Source of the DNA: Desulfovibrio sp.
Lineage (GTDB): Bacteria; Desulfobacterota; Desulfovibrionia; Desulfovibrionales; Desulfovibrionaceae
DNA length: 33,117 bases
Direction of reading: 5' to 3'
NCBI GenBank assembly: GCA_031284485.1
Contig: JAISZT010000137.1
Span: 1-33,117, forward strand
The translations under genes were made by a program, and so were the position numbers. A model generated the notes under the pieces. That model did no database searches. It had not been told where the DNA came from and saw only the letters and a list, made by a program, of their open reading frames with translations. The stretch's first letter is position 1. Every line of letters begins with the position of its first letter. Shown here piece by piece: positions 24,321 through 33,117 of the stretch.

Positions 24321-27221
24321 TCAGGCATCGCACAACCCGGCGTAGGGGCAATAGACGCAATGTTTGTCCGGGCAGGCTTCAAATTTTGTCGCAACGCGCA
24401 TGTGCGTCAACGCAAGCGCAAGCGTCAGATTGCAATAATCAAGAGCCGCAACGCGCTCATGGTCATCAAGTTCACCGAATAGAGGAACCTCAGCGCCGTC
24501 GTCGCGCAAATTGACAAAGGCCGCGTTGCCGGGCCGCCCGAAAGCACAGCGCATGAGCATCGCCAGATAGCACGGCAGTTGCAAGCTCGGCAGACGTTCG
24601 CGCAAGGCTTCAAACAGGGGTTTTACCGTTTCGGCCCTGTCCGGCGCGACGGAAAAACTGTCAGCGATCTCAGCAAAAAAGTTCCTGTCCGTCCAAAGCG
24701 TCGGGTCATGTTTTTTGATTGTGCCCGTTTTGTAGTCCAGCACATGCAAACAGCCGTCGCGCATATCCAGACGATCCACAACGCCCCGAAACAAGTATTC
24801 GTGTCCGGCCAGAGACAGGGCAGCGGACAACTTTCTTTCCAGACACAAAATTTTCGTGCGTTCCGGCTGGTTGGCCAAAAACAGATCAAGCCGCAGGGGC
24901 GCGGCTGTTTCCAGCATAAGGTAGCTGTCGGCGGGCAACGTCTTGTGCAGTTCCGCCTTGTTTATCACATCATAAAAACAGGCGCGCAGTGTTTTTGCCG
25001 AAATGTCCGCGCGACGCACTTCCTTGCCGATATGGGGCGCATAGAGCGCATGCAGCGTTACATGAATGCAGGTTCCAACGGCAGCGGGGTCATCACTCTC
25101 ATTTATTTCTTTTCGGGGAACGAGGTTGCAGAGGAATTGCCAGGCAAAACGCAAGGGGCAGCGCAGATATACATCCAGAAGCGTGGCTGAAAGCGGCGCG
25201 CGCAACAGGGCCTGCAGGGCCGCGTCAAGTCCGCCGGCGCGCGACAGGCTTTTGGGTTTGCTTCGCATGACGCGCACGGGGCAGGAATCCGTTGCAAGCG
25301 GAAATTCCCCTGCGACAAGCAGTTTTTTGCGTTGTTTTTCTTCTTCCCATATCAGTTGTTCCACAAAACGGCTGCGAGTTTTTTTGCCGTCTGAAAAAGC
25401 GGATCGGCGGATGCCTTCCTGCCAGAAAAAATGCGTTTCCTTCGCACCGGCACAGAGCCTGTACAGGGTATGGGCGGAGGCGGCTTCACGGCTGTGGGCG
25501 TCGGACAACCCCAGAATACGTCTGAGGGAATCGGGCAGCAACGGATCTTGAGGCGGATTGCCGGGCAACTTGTCGTCAGTGGCGTCCATGATCAGAACAC
25601 GGTCAAAATACAGCAGGCGCGTTTCCAGCATGCCAAGCACCTGCAGGCCCGTGAGGGGTTCGGCTTCAAAGGGAATACGCTCCCGGCGCAAGAGTTGCCG
25701 TGTGATTTCGTGCAGTGTTTCCACCTGAAAATCATCCGTAAGAGATGATTCACGCAACACGGGGATAACGTTGTGCATGAGGCGATACAGCGCTTCGGCA
25801 TCCAGGGGGAAGCGCCGCCACATGTCACCGCCGTTGCGGATCAGAAAATCACAGACGGTATGCAGCCATTGGGCCATCTGCGCCGTTGTTCTGACGCAGG
25901 CAAGATCACGCGTTATAATTTTCAGCGTGTCGGAAAGCAGCGCTCCCGACGGATCGGCCGTCTTTGCCCGATATTCTTCCGTCACGGCGTCCAGGTCCAC
26001 AAAACGGCTGCCCGTGCTCAGCGCTTGCCGCAAACGGCTCAAGGCTTCACGCAAAAAAACCGTCCGGCCGTTGCCGGCATCCAGACGCAGCATGTTAAGG
26101 TAGGGATGGCGCAGGCACTGTAAAAGATTGCGCCAATAGTAGCGTCCGTCGTCCATGCGCTTTGCCTGCATGGCAAACAGAATTTCCAACAGGCGATACA
26201 AGGGGGAACGCTCCAGCGGATAGCCCATGGACACGTTGATGTTTTTGTCCGGAAGGTGGTGGAGCGTCGGCATAAGCAGGTCGCTGTCCGTCAGGACAAC
26301 GGCGGTGGAATCGGCGTACCGGCAGTCGCCCAACGTCTCGCGCATGGCCAGTAGCTGGGAATGGCAGTCATATCCGGCAAAAAAAGAAATGCGCGGTTTA
26401 CGGGCAGGGCCTTCGGCATCCTGGGGCACAGCTTCCCTGACCCGCGCGTTCCAGCGGCGTATCCAGTAGCCGTGCTCGGCGCAAGCCCAATGTTCCTGTT
26501 GTGTTGTCGCAAGCGCGGGGTCACTGTGCAGACAAATGTGAGCGCCCGCCTGCCAGATTCGCCGCAACAGGCAGTCCTGCGTTCTTGTCAGTATGAAAAA
26601 GCCCGCCACAAGTACGGTTTTGTCCGGCGAGGGCTGAAACGACAGCGGGACAGTACGTTGTTGACAGGCAGCCGCATAGTCAAGCCCCGGCGTTGTCCAT
26701 TCGCGTTCCGCAAGCTCCTTCATATAAATTTCGCGTATTCGTCCTATTGCGCTCAGTAAGGCTGCGGCGGTGGGGTTCACCTCCGCTTCAACATGGGCAA
26801 TATCCGCAACGTCAACGCGCTGCGTAAAAAATTCTTCAAGTAACGCTGCAAGTCGTATGCCCCAGGGCAGAAAATCTGACAAATTGTCGCGGGCAAAACG
26901 CGAGGCAAGCGCCGCGTCGTCCTCAGCCAGCCGCTGCACACAGCGGTGCAGTAAAGCGGCGCAATCCAGTCCATTGACCATGCGCGGTCGATTTCCGCCG
27001 GTTTGACCACGCCAAAAGGCCGCAAGTTCGGTAATGGTGATCATCTGCGGCAGTGACTTTTTGTCGGAGTAGAGCTGGGAAAAATAGCGCAACGGTCGTT
27101 TGTTCGGCACGATCAGAAGGGCGGTTTGTGGGTTGCCGCGGCTCAGGGTATGCAGCACGCTTTTAAGATCGGGAAGAAAAGGCCGCTGCCAGGGAAAAAT
27201 CAAAAATGGCGTGGCGCTCAC
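24321..27221 (-). CDS. addB: AddB-like PD-(D/E)XK nuclease
   Basis: The 966-residue protein is the nuclease partner of an AddAB/RexAB-type enzyme that resects double-strand breaks for RecA. The N-terminus (IFPWQRPFLP, IVPNKRPLRYF) and the middle are the degenerate helicase-like region. The C-terminus has the nuclease motifs GTCIHVTLHALY, FRGVVDRLD, VLDYKTGT and LPCYLAM. The iron-sulfur staple looks intact, with Cys688 (in RCPLRF) plus Cys955, Cys958 and Cys964 in CVYCPYAGLC. The start is a GTG at 27221 overlapping the addA stop as GTGA, the usual coupling for these subunits. The gene symbol is by architecture; the pair is diverged from the Bacillus proteins. Confidence 0.8.
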   Translation of the reverse strand: MSATPFLIFPWQRPFLPDLKSVLHTLSRGNPQTALLIVPNKRPLRYFSQLYSDKKSLPQMITITELAAFWRGQTGGNRPRMVNGLDCAALLHRCVQRLAEDDAALASRFARDNLSDFLPWGIRLAALLEEFFTQRVDVADIAHVEAEVNPTAAALLSAIGRIREIYMKELAEREWTTPGLDYAAACQQRTVPLSFQPSPDKTVLVAGFFILTRTQDCLLRRIWQAGAHICLHSDPALATTQQEHWACAEHGYWIRRWNARVREAVPQDAEGPARKPRISFFAGYDCHSQLLAMRETLGDCRYADSTAVVLTDSDLLMPTLHHLPDKNINVSMGYPLERSPLYRLLEILFAMQAKRMDDGRYYWRNLLQCLRHPYLNMLRLDAGNGRTVFLREALSRLRQALSTGSRFVDLDAVTEEYRAKTADPSGALLSDTLKIITRDLACVRTTAQMAQWLHTVCDFLIRNGGDMWRRFPLDAEALYRLMHNVIPVLRESSLTDDFQVETLHEITRQLLRRERIPFEAEPLTGLQVLGMLETRLLYFDRVLIMDATDDKLPGNPPQDPLLPDSLRRILGLSDAHSREAASAHTLYRLCAGAKETHFFWQEGIRRSAFSDGKKTRSRFVEQLIWEEEKQRKKLLVAGEFPLATDSCPVRVMRSKPKSLSRAGGLDAALQALLRAPLSATLLDVYLRCPLRFAWQFLCNLVPRKEINESDDPAAVGTCIHVTLHALYAPHIGKEVRRADISAKTLRACFYDVINKAELHKTLPADSYLMLETAAPLRLDLFLANQPERTKILCLERKLSAALSLAGHEYLFRGVVDRLDMRDGCLHVLDYKTGTIKKHDPTLWTDRNFFAEIADSFSVAPDRAETVKPLFEALRERLPSLQLPCYLAMLMRCAFGRPGNAAFVNLRDDGAEVPLFGELDDHERVAALDYCNLTLALALTHMRVATKFEACPDKHCVYCPYAGLCDA

Positions 27222-29953
27222 GTACGATCTTTCCTGTCTGTCAGCGGATTATGTTGGAGAGGGTTACGAAAAATTTTCAAACGGGGCAGCCATTCCATCG
27301 GACGCCAATCACTGGAAAAATCCGGCCTGGGCAGTGGCAACTCCGGGGAAACTTCGGGCCTTTTTTCGACATGCCCTGACACGGGCGGCCGCCCGGCTGT
27401 GTAGGGAAGCGCGATCCCGGCATGATTCCAGAGAATATCCATCTGATCGCTGAGGGTTTTCACCCTGGCGGAGGCGTTTTTTGCATGAAAGATGTAGAGT
27501 TCGTCTTTTGCCCGGGTACAGGCCACATACAGCAGGTGCAGGTTTTCACGACATTTTTGCGCCAGTTCCGTGTAATAGCATTCCCCGATGTTTTTCTTGT
27601 TCGGAACAGCCATGCGCAGGCTGTCCTGACATACAAGATACGGTTTGGCGTCAACTTTTGCCGTGAAATTTGTCAGGGGAATAATCACCACAGGCGCTTC
27701 CAGCCCTTTGGATTTGTGTACTGTCATAACGCGCACGGCGTTCATGTTGTCCGGCATGGGGACTTTTTCTTCGGCGCTGTTATCGCGCCAATATTGAAGA
27801 AAATCCGACAACGAGACGAGATTTTTTGTCTCGGCATTTTGCGCGACTTCCATAAAACGGCGCAGAAAGACGCGCGCGTCCGGGAAACGGCTTTCCACAG
27901 CAAAGCGCACAAACCATTCCTGTACCATGTCATAAAACGTCATCAGACCGGACTGCCTGTAAAACGGTGCCAGCAATCGCTGCCAGATATGCGGCCAGCA
28001 TCGGCGAAAAGACCGGTAGAGCGGTTCCTTGAGCTGCTGTCCGGCGCGCCAGTTGTGCAGATTACCCCATGAAAGTTCGGACGTCTCTTCATGTTCTATA
28101 AAAATGGAGCCGGTGAGCATTGTCCAGAAAGCGACGTCATCCTCGGGCGCGTCCATGAATTCCAGAAAAGCCGTCGTCTGCACAACAAGAGGATGCTTTG
28201 CGAGCAGCAGACTGTTTTCAGTGATGACCGGAACGCCTTCTTCCGCAAGACGCTCGGATATTCTGCCAGCCGTTTCATTGCCGCGTACAAGCACCAGCAC
28301 ATCGGACCATGGCCTTCGCGGTGCGATATCGCTGGTCAACAGGTCACACAGGGCATCCAGCGCCGCTTCCCGTAAATTTTCGCTGTTTGCCTGTTCAAGT
28401 GGGGTTATCCGCACAAATCCGCCATGTTGTGTAGTGGGGGAGCACTCCTGCACGGTGTTTGCGAAGGCATTGCCGAGAAGTTGGGCCGAAGCCGCAAGGA
28501 TATTTTCCGGTGTTTGTTTGGGCAGCATGTCTCGCATAATTTGTTCGGCAACGGACAAATCCCCCAGCGGCGTGAAAAAACGGTTATTGTACTCGATAAT
28601 TTCGCGGCGGCTGCGCCAGTTGCAGGTCAGGGTGCGGCGCTCAATGTCGGAAGCTATTTTTGTAAGCGCGGCATCAGCGAAAATGCCGTCAAAAAGCTCC
28701 GGTTTCGCGCCGCGCCAACCGTAGATTGACTGTTTGACATCGCCAACCCAGGTAAGGGATCCCCCGCGTGAGAGAGCTTCCTCAACAAGTGGACGCAACG
28801 CGTTCCACTGCTCGCAGTTTGTGTCCTGAAATTCATCCAGCAAAAAATGCTGAAAACGTGTTCCAAGACGACAGAGCATGTCCGATACCCCGTATTCTCC
28901 CTGCAGGGCATTGAGGGCGTTTACAGGGGCCAGAACAGCGGGCAATGTGCCTTCCTGTTCCTGATTGTGAAGAAATGCCTTTGCCAGAACTTCCGCAATC
29001 TCAACAAAAGGAACAAGGCGCAGGGCTTCGACAAGGATTCCGCCCTTAATGAGACGACGGCGGGCGAGCGCACCATAGGCGACGCAGGCTTGAGCCACGC
29101 TGTCGGATATGGCGGCGTTTTTGTGGAAAAAAGCTGAAACGTCATGCTTTTGGGCATAAGCTGACTCGCAGCCCTTCATGTTTCCGTCGGCCAGCATCCG
29201 TATGGCGTTCAGGGCGCGTTTGTCCCATGGCAGGTCACTTTTTTGCGCTTCCGCCAGAAAATTTTTTGCCGCCTGAATGGCCGCGTTTTCCATTGCCAGC
29301 AGTTCTTTGTTAAGAACAGTTTCCGACGACAGATTTTCAAACACGCCGCGTAGCACGTCATCAAGCAGTCTGCGCAATGGCCCGAGCAGACTTTCTCCCG
29401 ATAAAAAGCCTTTGTGTCCGCCATGAACGACCAATGCTCTGCAGGCTTTGCGCAGGCGGTCACGCATGGCGTCATCTCCCTGCCATGCGCGTTCCAGCAT
29501 AAGATCAAGGTAGGGCGCCAACGCTTCTTCACTGGAAAAAACAGGCTGGAAATCCGGATGCAGTTTCAGGTCAAGGGCGGCGGCGCGCACAATAAGGTGC
29601 AGCAAGCTGTCAATAGTGCGGATATTTAGCGCGTTTAAATCGCGCATGATGACGGCAATCCGGGCGTCGGCCTTTTGCGGTGAAAGAGAAAAGTCGTTTT
29701 GTTGGCCGAGAGCGGCCATTTTCAGACTGCGTATGATGCGCGCGCGCATTTCGTCTGCCGCGGCATTGGTAAAAGTGATGGCCAGAATGTCGCTCAGTCC
29801 GAAAGAATTGCCGTCTTTGGCGGATGTGCATGCGGTAAAAACAGGTCTGTCCCGGCTGTCGTCGCATTCTGCAAGGTGTCGTAAAAAACAGCGTGTTAAT
29901 TCATACGTTTTCCCTGATCCCGCCGAGGCGTTTATCTGGCAGAGTTTGGACAT
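27218..29953 (-). CDS. addA: AddA-like UvrD/RecB-family helicase lacking the nuclease domain
   Basis: The 911-residue superfamily 1A helicase has motif I NASAGSGKT (8-16), motif Ia ITFTNAAADEM, motif II LLDEFQDT, motif III GDVKQSIYGWRG, motif V VMTVHKSKGLEAP and motif VI LLYVACTRAKDE. All helicase motifs look intact, so ATP-dependent DNA unwinding is expected. Family AddA proteins continue with a RecB-type nuclease domain (GTxxHxxLE and DYKTG motifs). Here the protein stops soon after motif VI, at LKIFRNPLQH and a short tail, with no nuclease motif. The stop overlaps the addB start, so the operon junction is intact while the domain is missing. The gene follows pfkA after 12 nt. Confidence 0.8.
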   Translation of the reverse strand: MSKLCQINASAGSGKTYELTRCFLRHLAECDDSRDRPVFTACTSAKDGNSFGLSDILAITFTNAAADEMRARIIRSLKMAALGQQNDFSLSPQKADARIAVIMRDLNALNIRTIDSLLHLIVRAAALDLKLHPDFQPVFSSEEALAPYLDLMLERAWQGDDAMRDRLRKACRALVVHGGHKGFLSGESLLGPLRRLLDDVLRGVFENLSSETVLNKELLAMENAAIQAAKNFLAEAQKSDLPWDKRALNAIRMLADGNMKGCESAYAQKHDVSAFFHKNAAISDSVAQACVAYGALARRRLIKGGILVEALRLVPFVEIAEVLAKAFLHNQEQEGTLPAVLAPVNALNALQGEYGVSDMLCRLGTRFQHFLLDEFQDTNCEQWNALRPLVEEALSRGGSLTWVGDVKQSIYGWRGAKPELFDGIFADAALTKIASDIERRTLTCNWRSRREIIEYNNRFFTPLGDLSVAEQIMRDMLPKQTPENILAASAQLLGNAFANTVQECSPTTQHGGFVRITPLEQANSENLREAALDALCDLLTSDIAPRRPWSDVLVLVRGNETAGRISERLAEEGVPVITENSLLLAKHPLVVQTTAFLEFMDAPEDDVAFWTMLTGSIFIEHEETSELSWGNLHNWRAGQQLKEPLYRSFRRCWPHIWQRLLAPFYRQSGLMTFYDMVQEWFVRFAVESRFPDARVFLRRFMEVAQNAETKNLVSLSDFLQYWRDNSAEEKVPMPDNMNAVRVMTVHKSKGLEAPVVIIPLTNFTAKVDAKPYLVCQDSLRMAVPNKKNIGECYYTELAQKCRENLHLLYVACTRAKDELYIFHAKNASARVKTLSDQMDILWNHAGIALPYTAGRPPVSGHVEKRPEVSPELPLPRPDFSSDWRPMEWLPRLKIFRNPLQHNPLTDRKDRT

Positions 29954-29965
29954 AATGAGAAATTC

Positions 29966-31282
29966 TCAAATGTCCTGTATATTCGGCAACATACCTTTGA
30001 GCATGCCTTGCCCGGTTGATTCAAGCACGGCGCGCCAGAGTTCGGAGCAGATGTTAAGTTTGCGCCGCTTTCTTGTGACAAGCTGCAAAGGCAGGTGCAC
30101 ATAGCGCCCCTGAAGTTTTGATATAACTATATCCGTGCGTCCGGCCATTGCCGCGTGAACTGCATATTGACCAAGAAAACCGCAGTAAACCTTGTCATTG
30201 GCGTTGGCGGGAACAGAGCGAATAATGTAGCTGGGGTCAATGTACTTGATGGAATGTTTAATCTGCCGGGAATTGAGGTAGGTTGAGATTTCCTGACGCA
30301 GCAAATCCGCGATATCGCCAAGTACCGGGTTGCCCGAAGCGTCAGTGCTCGTGCTTTGTGCAAGCAGATGCTGTCCGGCGCCTTCCGCCGCCACGATGAC
30401 CGCATGTTTGCGTTTTTTGAGCCTGTCTTCCAGCGCGGGAAGAAGACCTCCTTCCCCTTCCAGCACAAACGGCGCTTCAGGGATCAGGGCGAAGTTGACT
30501 TCTTTAAGGGCGAGTGTGGCAAGTGCCGCGATGAAGCCGGATTCCCTGCCCATAAGTTTGACAAGTCCTATGCCGTTTGGTGTGCCGCAGGCCTCAGTAT
30601 GCGCGCATTCAATGGATTCTGTGGCCTTGAAGACCGCGGTTTCAAAACCGAAGGATTGGGGAATGAAGTTGATGTCGTTATCAATGGTTTTTGGTATGCC
30701 GATAATCGCAATTTTAAGGTTGCGTTCGCGTATTTCCTCACTTATGGAGAGTGCGGCTTTCATGGTGCCGTCGCCGCCGATTATAAAGAGGACGTTGATG
30801 TTTGAGCGCTCCAGTGTGTCAACGATCTCATCCGCCGGTTGCGGACCGCGTGAAGAACCAAGTATGGTACCGCCAAACCGGTGGATGTCAGAAGCTAGAT
30901 CAGGCGTCAGATCAATAAACGAATGCTTGAAACCGGGGATAAAACCTTCAAGCCCGTAGGGAATACCGATTATGGCGGGCACGTTATAGGCATGAAAAGC
31001 TTCCATGACGATTGCCCGGATAACGTCATTAATTCCGGGGCACAGACCGCCGCAGGTGACAATGGCACATTTGGCACGTGTAGGTTCAAAATACAGTTTT
31101 TTTCGGGGCCCGGCGGATTCAAATTCGACATGCGCCGGTTTTTCGGCATGTTCGCCAAGGTCTTCATCTATATAGATCCGGACAGTTTTGCCGTCGGCCC
31201 ATATTCGAATGGGCAGATGTGACTCCAACTTGCAGGGGCCCAAGATACGGATGTCGGTATTCAGCGTGTTTTCTTTTTTCAT
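29966..31282 (-). CDS. pfkA: 6-phosphofructokinase, long group with Gly/Lys active site
   Basis: The 438-residue cytoplasmic enzyme phosphorylates fructose 6-phosphate in glycolysis. An N-terminal extension of about 70 residues precedes the PFK core, which starts CAIVTCGGLCPGIND (72-86). The diagnostic positions are GGDGT (169-173) and PKTIDND (197-203): Gly where PPi-dependent enzymes have Asp, combined with Lys where E. coli ATP enzymes have Gly. This pairing is known from the plant/trypanosome-like ATP-PFK clade, so ATP is the likelier donor. MGRESGFIA, the substrate motif, is present. The gene lies 26 nt after hldD and 12 nt before addA; no functional link is evident. Confidence 0.87.
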   Translation of the reverse strand: MKKENTLNTDIRILGPCKLESHLPIRIWADGKTVRIYIDEDLGEHAEKPAHVEFESAGPRKKLYFEPTRAKCAIVTCGGLCPGINDVIRAIVMEAFHAYNVPAIIGIPYGLEGFIPGFKHSFIDLTPDLASDIHRFGGTILGSSRGPQPADEIVDTLERSNINVLFIIGGDGTMKAALSISEEIRERNLKIAIIGIPKTIDNDINFIPQSFGFETAVFKATESIECAHTEACGTPNGIGLVKLMGRESGFIAALATLALKEVNFALIPEAPFVLEGEGGLLPALEDRLKKRKHAVIVAAEGAGQHLLAQSTSTDASGNPVLGDIADLLRQEISTYLNSRQIKHSIKYIDPSYIIRSVPANANDKVYCGFLGQYAVHAAMAGRTDIVISKLQGRYVHLPLQLVTRKRRKLNICSELWRAVLESTGQGMLKGMLPNIQDI

Positions 31283-31308
31283 GGTTTTTCCGCTATCGTA
31301 AGGATTGG

Positions 31309-32280
31309 TTATAGATACGGGTCTTCTTTTTCGAGATAATTGCGTACATAATCCCCCACACCTTCTTCAAGTGAAGAAAATTGTACGGGACATTGCGCGC
31401 GTTTGAGCCACCCCATCTCCGCTTGGGTAAAATTTTGATACTTGCCGCGCAGCGATGCGGGCATATCCACATATTCAATACGGCATTGCCGTTCAAGCGC
31501 GGCGAATACCGCCCGACCAAGGTCATTGAATGAACGCGCCTTGCCTGAACCCACGTTAAAAACGCCGTTGACATCCGGGTGCTCCAGAAGCCAGATCATG
31601 AGGGAGACACAGTCTTTCACATAGACAAAATCGCGTTTTTGTTCCCCATCGTTCAAATTCGGCGCAGTTGACTTGAAAAGATCAAGTTTTCCGCCGGTTA
31701 TTATCTGACGGTAGGCTTTTGCCGCAACGCTTTGCATGTAGCCCTTGTGGTATTCATTCGGGCCGTAAATATTGAAAAACTTGAGGCTGACAAGCGCATC
31801 CGCCAAATTTTCACGCAGCAACCAGAGATCAAACAGATGTTTTGAATAGCCGTACATGTTCAGGGGTAAAAGACGCGAAATCAGGGATGGGTCGTCGTCA
31901 AATCCCTGAGAACCGTCTCCGTATGTCGCTGCTGAGCTTGCGTTGATAAAGCGCGCGCCTTTATCAAGCGCGTAGCGGCATAAATCACGGCTGTAGCGAA
32001 AATTGTTTTCCATTAAAAAATCGGCATTGTTTTCGGTAGTGGAGGAACAGGCCCCAAGGTGCGCGACAGCGGTTACTTTCCAGGGCAGGGCGTTACGCTG
32101 AAACAGATCATAAAAGACGTCTCTGTGCAGATAATCCACAGAGCGGCGCTTTGCGAGGTTACGCCATTTTTCGCTGCGATTAAGGTTGTCCACCACCACA
32201 ATTTCATCGTGGCCCATTGCGTTGAGCCGCCACAGCAACGCGCTGCCGATGAACCCCGCGCCACCGGTAATTATGTACAT
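31309..32280 (-). CDS. hldD: ADP-L-glycero-D-manno-heptose 6-epimerase
   Basis: The 323-residue short-chain-dehydrogenase-type enzyme converts ADP-D,D-heptose to ADP-L,D-heptose, the last step in making the LPS inner-core heptose donor. The NAD(P)-binding GGAGFIGS is at 6-13. LGACSSTTE (75-83) is a hallmark of HldD. The catalytic set is visible as SSAATYG (115-121) and YGYSK (Tyr143, Lys147). The length is normal. AAGGA lies 6 nt before the ATG. It heads the hldD-pfkA-addA-addB transcription unit and indicates an outer membrane with heptose-containing LPS. Confidence 0.92.
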   Translation of the reverse strand: MYIITGGAGFIGSALLWRLNAMGHDEIVVVDNLNRSEKWRNLAKRRSVDYLHRDVFYDLFQRNALPWKVTAVAHLGACSSTTENNADFLMENNFRYSRDLCRYALDKGARFINASSAATYGDGSQGFDDDPSLISRLLPLNMYGYSKHLFDLWLLRENLADALVSLKFFNIYGPNEYHKGYMQSVAAKAYRQIITGGKLDLFKSTAPNLNDGEQKRDFVYVKDCVSLMIWLLEHPDVNGVFNVGSGKARSFNDLGRAVFAALERQCRIEYVDMPASLRGKYQNFTQAEMGWLKRAQCPVQFSSLEEGVGDYVRNYLEKEDPYL

Positions 32281-32316
32281 TGGCTGTCCTTGTATATCTG
32301 TTTTACTGACGGGCGA

Positions 32317-32345
32317 AGCATAGCGTATTCAAGTGACGGGTTCAA
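32317..32345 (-). promoter_or_regulatory. Candidate promoter for hldD
   Basis: On the minus strand, TTGAAC (32340-32345) and TATGCT (32317-32322) are separated by 17 nt, giving a predicted transcript start about 30 nt before the hldD ATG. TTGAAC occurs twice and TTGAAT once in close succession here, so the exact -35 is uncertain. Confidence 0.4.
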
Positions 32346-32383
32346 GCGTTCAAATATTTATCGGCAATTGTCGGAAGCGGATA

Positions 32384-32412
32384 TTTACAGACGAGTTGCC
32401 CTGACCTATAGT
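32384..32412 (+). promoter_or_regulatory. Sigma70-type promoter for bioY
   Basis: TTTACA (32384-32389) and TATAGT (32407-32412) are 17 nt apart, each one mismatch from consensus, about 50 nt before the bioY start. The divergent hldD promoter is about 40 bp away. I did not find a recognisable BirA or BioR operator in the 183-nt intergenic region. Confidence 0.6.
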
Positions 32413-32463
32413 ACACGAGTTTGGTCGGTCACGGTTGTTTTGTGCCATTGAGGAGGAACTCCC

Positions 32464-33087
32464 TTGAATACTGTAGTGAATGCGTGGAACGGATGGATCA
32501 GTCTGGCGGCCCGCCGCCGTTTGTCTTTTTACGCATGGCGTGACGGCTTGGGTCTTGCGGGCCGTTTGTGTCTCATGTTTGCCGCGACGGCAGGCATCGC
32601 CCTCTGCTCACGTATCACCATCCCGCTGCCGTTCACGCCGGTGCCGCTGTCCTTGCAGACGTTCGGCGTTGCAGCCGTTGCTGTGACCATGGGTCGGGGA
32701 TGGGGGGCCGGTTCCGTAGCGGCGTATGTTGTCTGTATTGCCTTGGGCATGCCCTGGACGGTCAGCGGCACAGGCGGCCTGAGCGTGTTTGCCGGACCGA
32801 CGGCAGGATATCTTCTGGGTTTTGTTCTTGAAGGCGCGGCCTTGAGCGCTTTCGCCGCCGACCCCGCCCGTTGCCGCTGGCTTTCAATGTGGGGCGCGCT
32901 CTTTGTCTGTGACGTCGTTTTTGTGCTCACGCCGGGCACTCTCTGGCTGTGGGTCTGGCTTGATGCCGCCGGACAGCCTGCCACTTTGATGGACGCCGCG
33001 GCCAAGGGGTTCTTTCCCTTCATCGCCATTGATTTTGTGAAATCTTGTCTGGCTGCGTTGATTGTCGGCTGGCTCGGACGCCGTTGA
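32464..33087 (+). CDS. bioY: BioY-type biotin transporter S component
   Basis: BioY is the membrane subunit that binds biotin for uptake, alone or with the ECF energising module. The 207-residue protein has about six hydrophobic segments. Its core starts with the family-typical stretch SRITIPLPFTPVPLSLQTF (49-67), then continues with GPTAGYLLGF and a C-terminal FIAIDFVKSCLAA. The chosen start is a TTG at 32464 because AGGAGG (32451-32456) lies 7 nt upstream. This gives an N-terminus about 30 residues longer than the compact family core. It is the only intact plus-strand gene in the window. No ECF ATPase/T component is seen before the window ends. Confidence 0.9.
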   Translation: MNTVVNAWNGWISLAARRRLSFYAWRDGLGLAGRLCLMFAATAGIALCSRITIPLPFTPVPLSLQTFGVAAVAVTMGRGWGAGSVAAYVVCIALGMPWTVSGTGGLSVFAGPTAGYLLGFVLEGAALSAFAADPARCRWLSMWGALFVCDVVFVLTPGTLWLWVWLDAAGQPATLMDAAAKGFFPFIAIDFVKSCLAALIVGWLGRR

Positions 33088-33089
33088 CG

Positions 33090-33108
33090 GGGTTTGTGGC
33101 ACAAGCCC
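33090..33108 (+). terminator. Possible hairpin after bioY
   Basis: GGGTTTG pairs with CAAGCCC (one G-U pair) across a 5-nt loop, starting 3 nt after the bioY stop. No T-run is visible before the window ends, so this could be a terminator or just an RNA hairpin. Confidence 0.3.
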
Positions 33109-33117
33109 ATGCAGTGT

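Noticed and set aside
32281..32463. BirA or BioR operator controlling bioY
   Set aside because: No sequence close to the known palindromes could be found in the intergenic region, although the promoter itself is clear.
1..33117. CRISPR array, tRNA or rRNA genes
   Set aside because: No regularly spaced direct repeats and no recognisable tRNA or rRNA sequence were noticed; gaps between genes are too short for most of these.

Overview
The window reads as a chromosomal segment of a Gram-negative, probably Desulfovibrionaceae-like deltaproteobacterium. The pointers are a heptose epimerase for LPS (hldD), a 6-phosphofructokinase with the Gly/Lys active-site combination, an argC/DUF1844/class V aminotransferase cluster and an AddAB-type recombination pair. 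This assignment is inference from gene families only. Nearly every gene lies on the minus strand and spacing is tight. Broken or shortened genes (a DUF1538/P-II-like remnant at 117-727 and an AddA-like helicase without its nuclease domain) suggest a lineage that is losing genes, perhaps host-associated.

Layout. 1-863: edge of an unidentified plus-strand ORF that abuts a truncated P-II-like gene and a truncated DUF1538 membrane gene. 863-3787: a hydroxyisobutyrate-dehydrogenase-family reductase and a GH13 glycogen branching enzyme. 3890-21543: a 12-gene co-directional cluster built around homologues of Salmonella SrfA, SrfB and SrfC. 21640-24203: class V aminotransferase, DUF1844 protein and argC, behind a good sigma70-type promoter. 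24321-32280: hldD, pfkA, addA-like and addB-like genes in one transcription unit. 32464-33087: bioY, divergent from hldD, with its own promoter.

The central cluster is the most interesting part. In transcription order it encodes a glycine-zipper lipoprotein, a membrane-anchored trypsin-like protease, SrfA, two exported proteins that share a C-terminal domain with SrfA, SrfB (an actin/Hsp70-fold ATPase), SrfC (a dynamin-like P-loop GTPase), a zinc-ribbon/single-TM protein, an exported SH3-like/vWA protein, a MacB/LolCDE-type ABC ATPase and permease, and an exported formylglycine-generating-enzyme-like protein without catalytic cysteines. Gaps between these genes are mostly 1-34 nt, with overlaps and Shine-Dalgarno sequences embedded in stop codons. 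Predicted topology puts two NTPases in the cytoplasm, four membrane proteins in the inner membrane and the rest in the periplasm or on a lipid anchor. The parts list looks like one envelope-spanning machine. SrfABC has been described as virulence-associated in enterobacteria, but the extended set with the ABC transporter, protease, vWA and FGE-like proteins deserves study as a system of its own.
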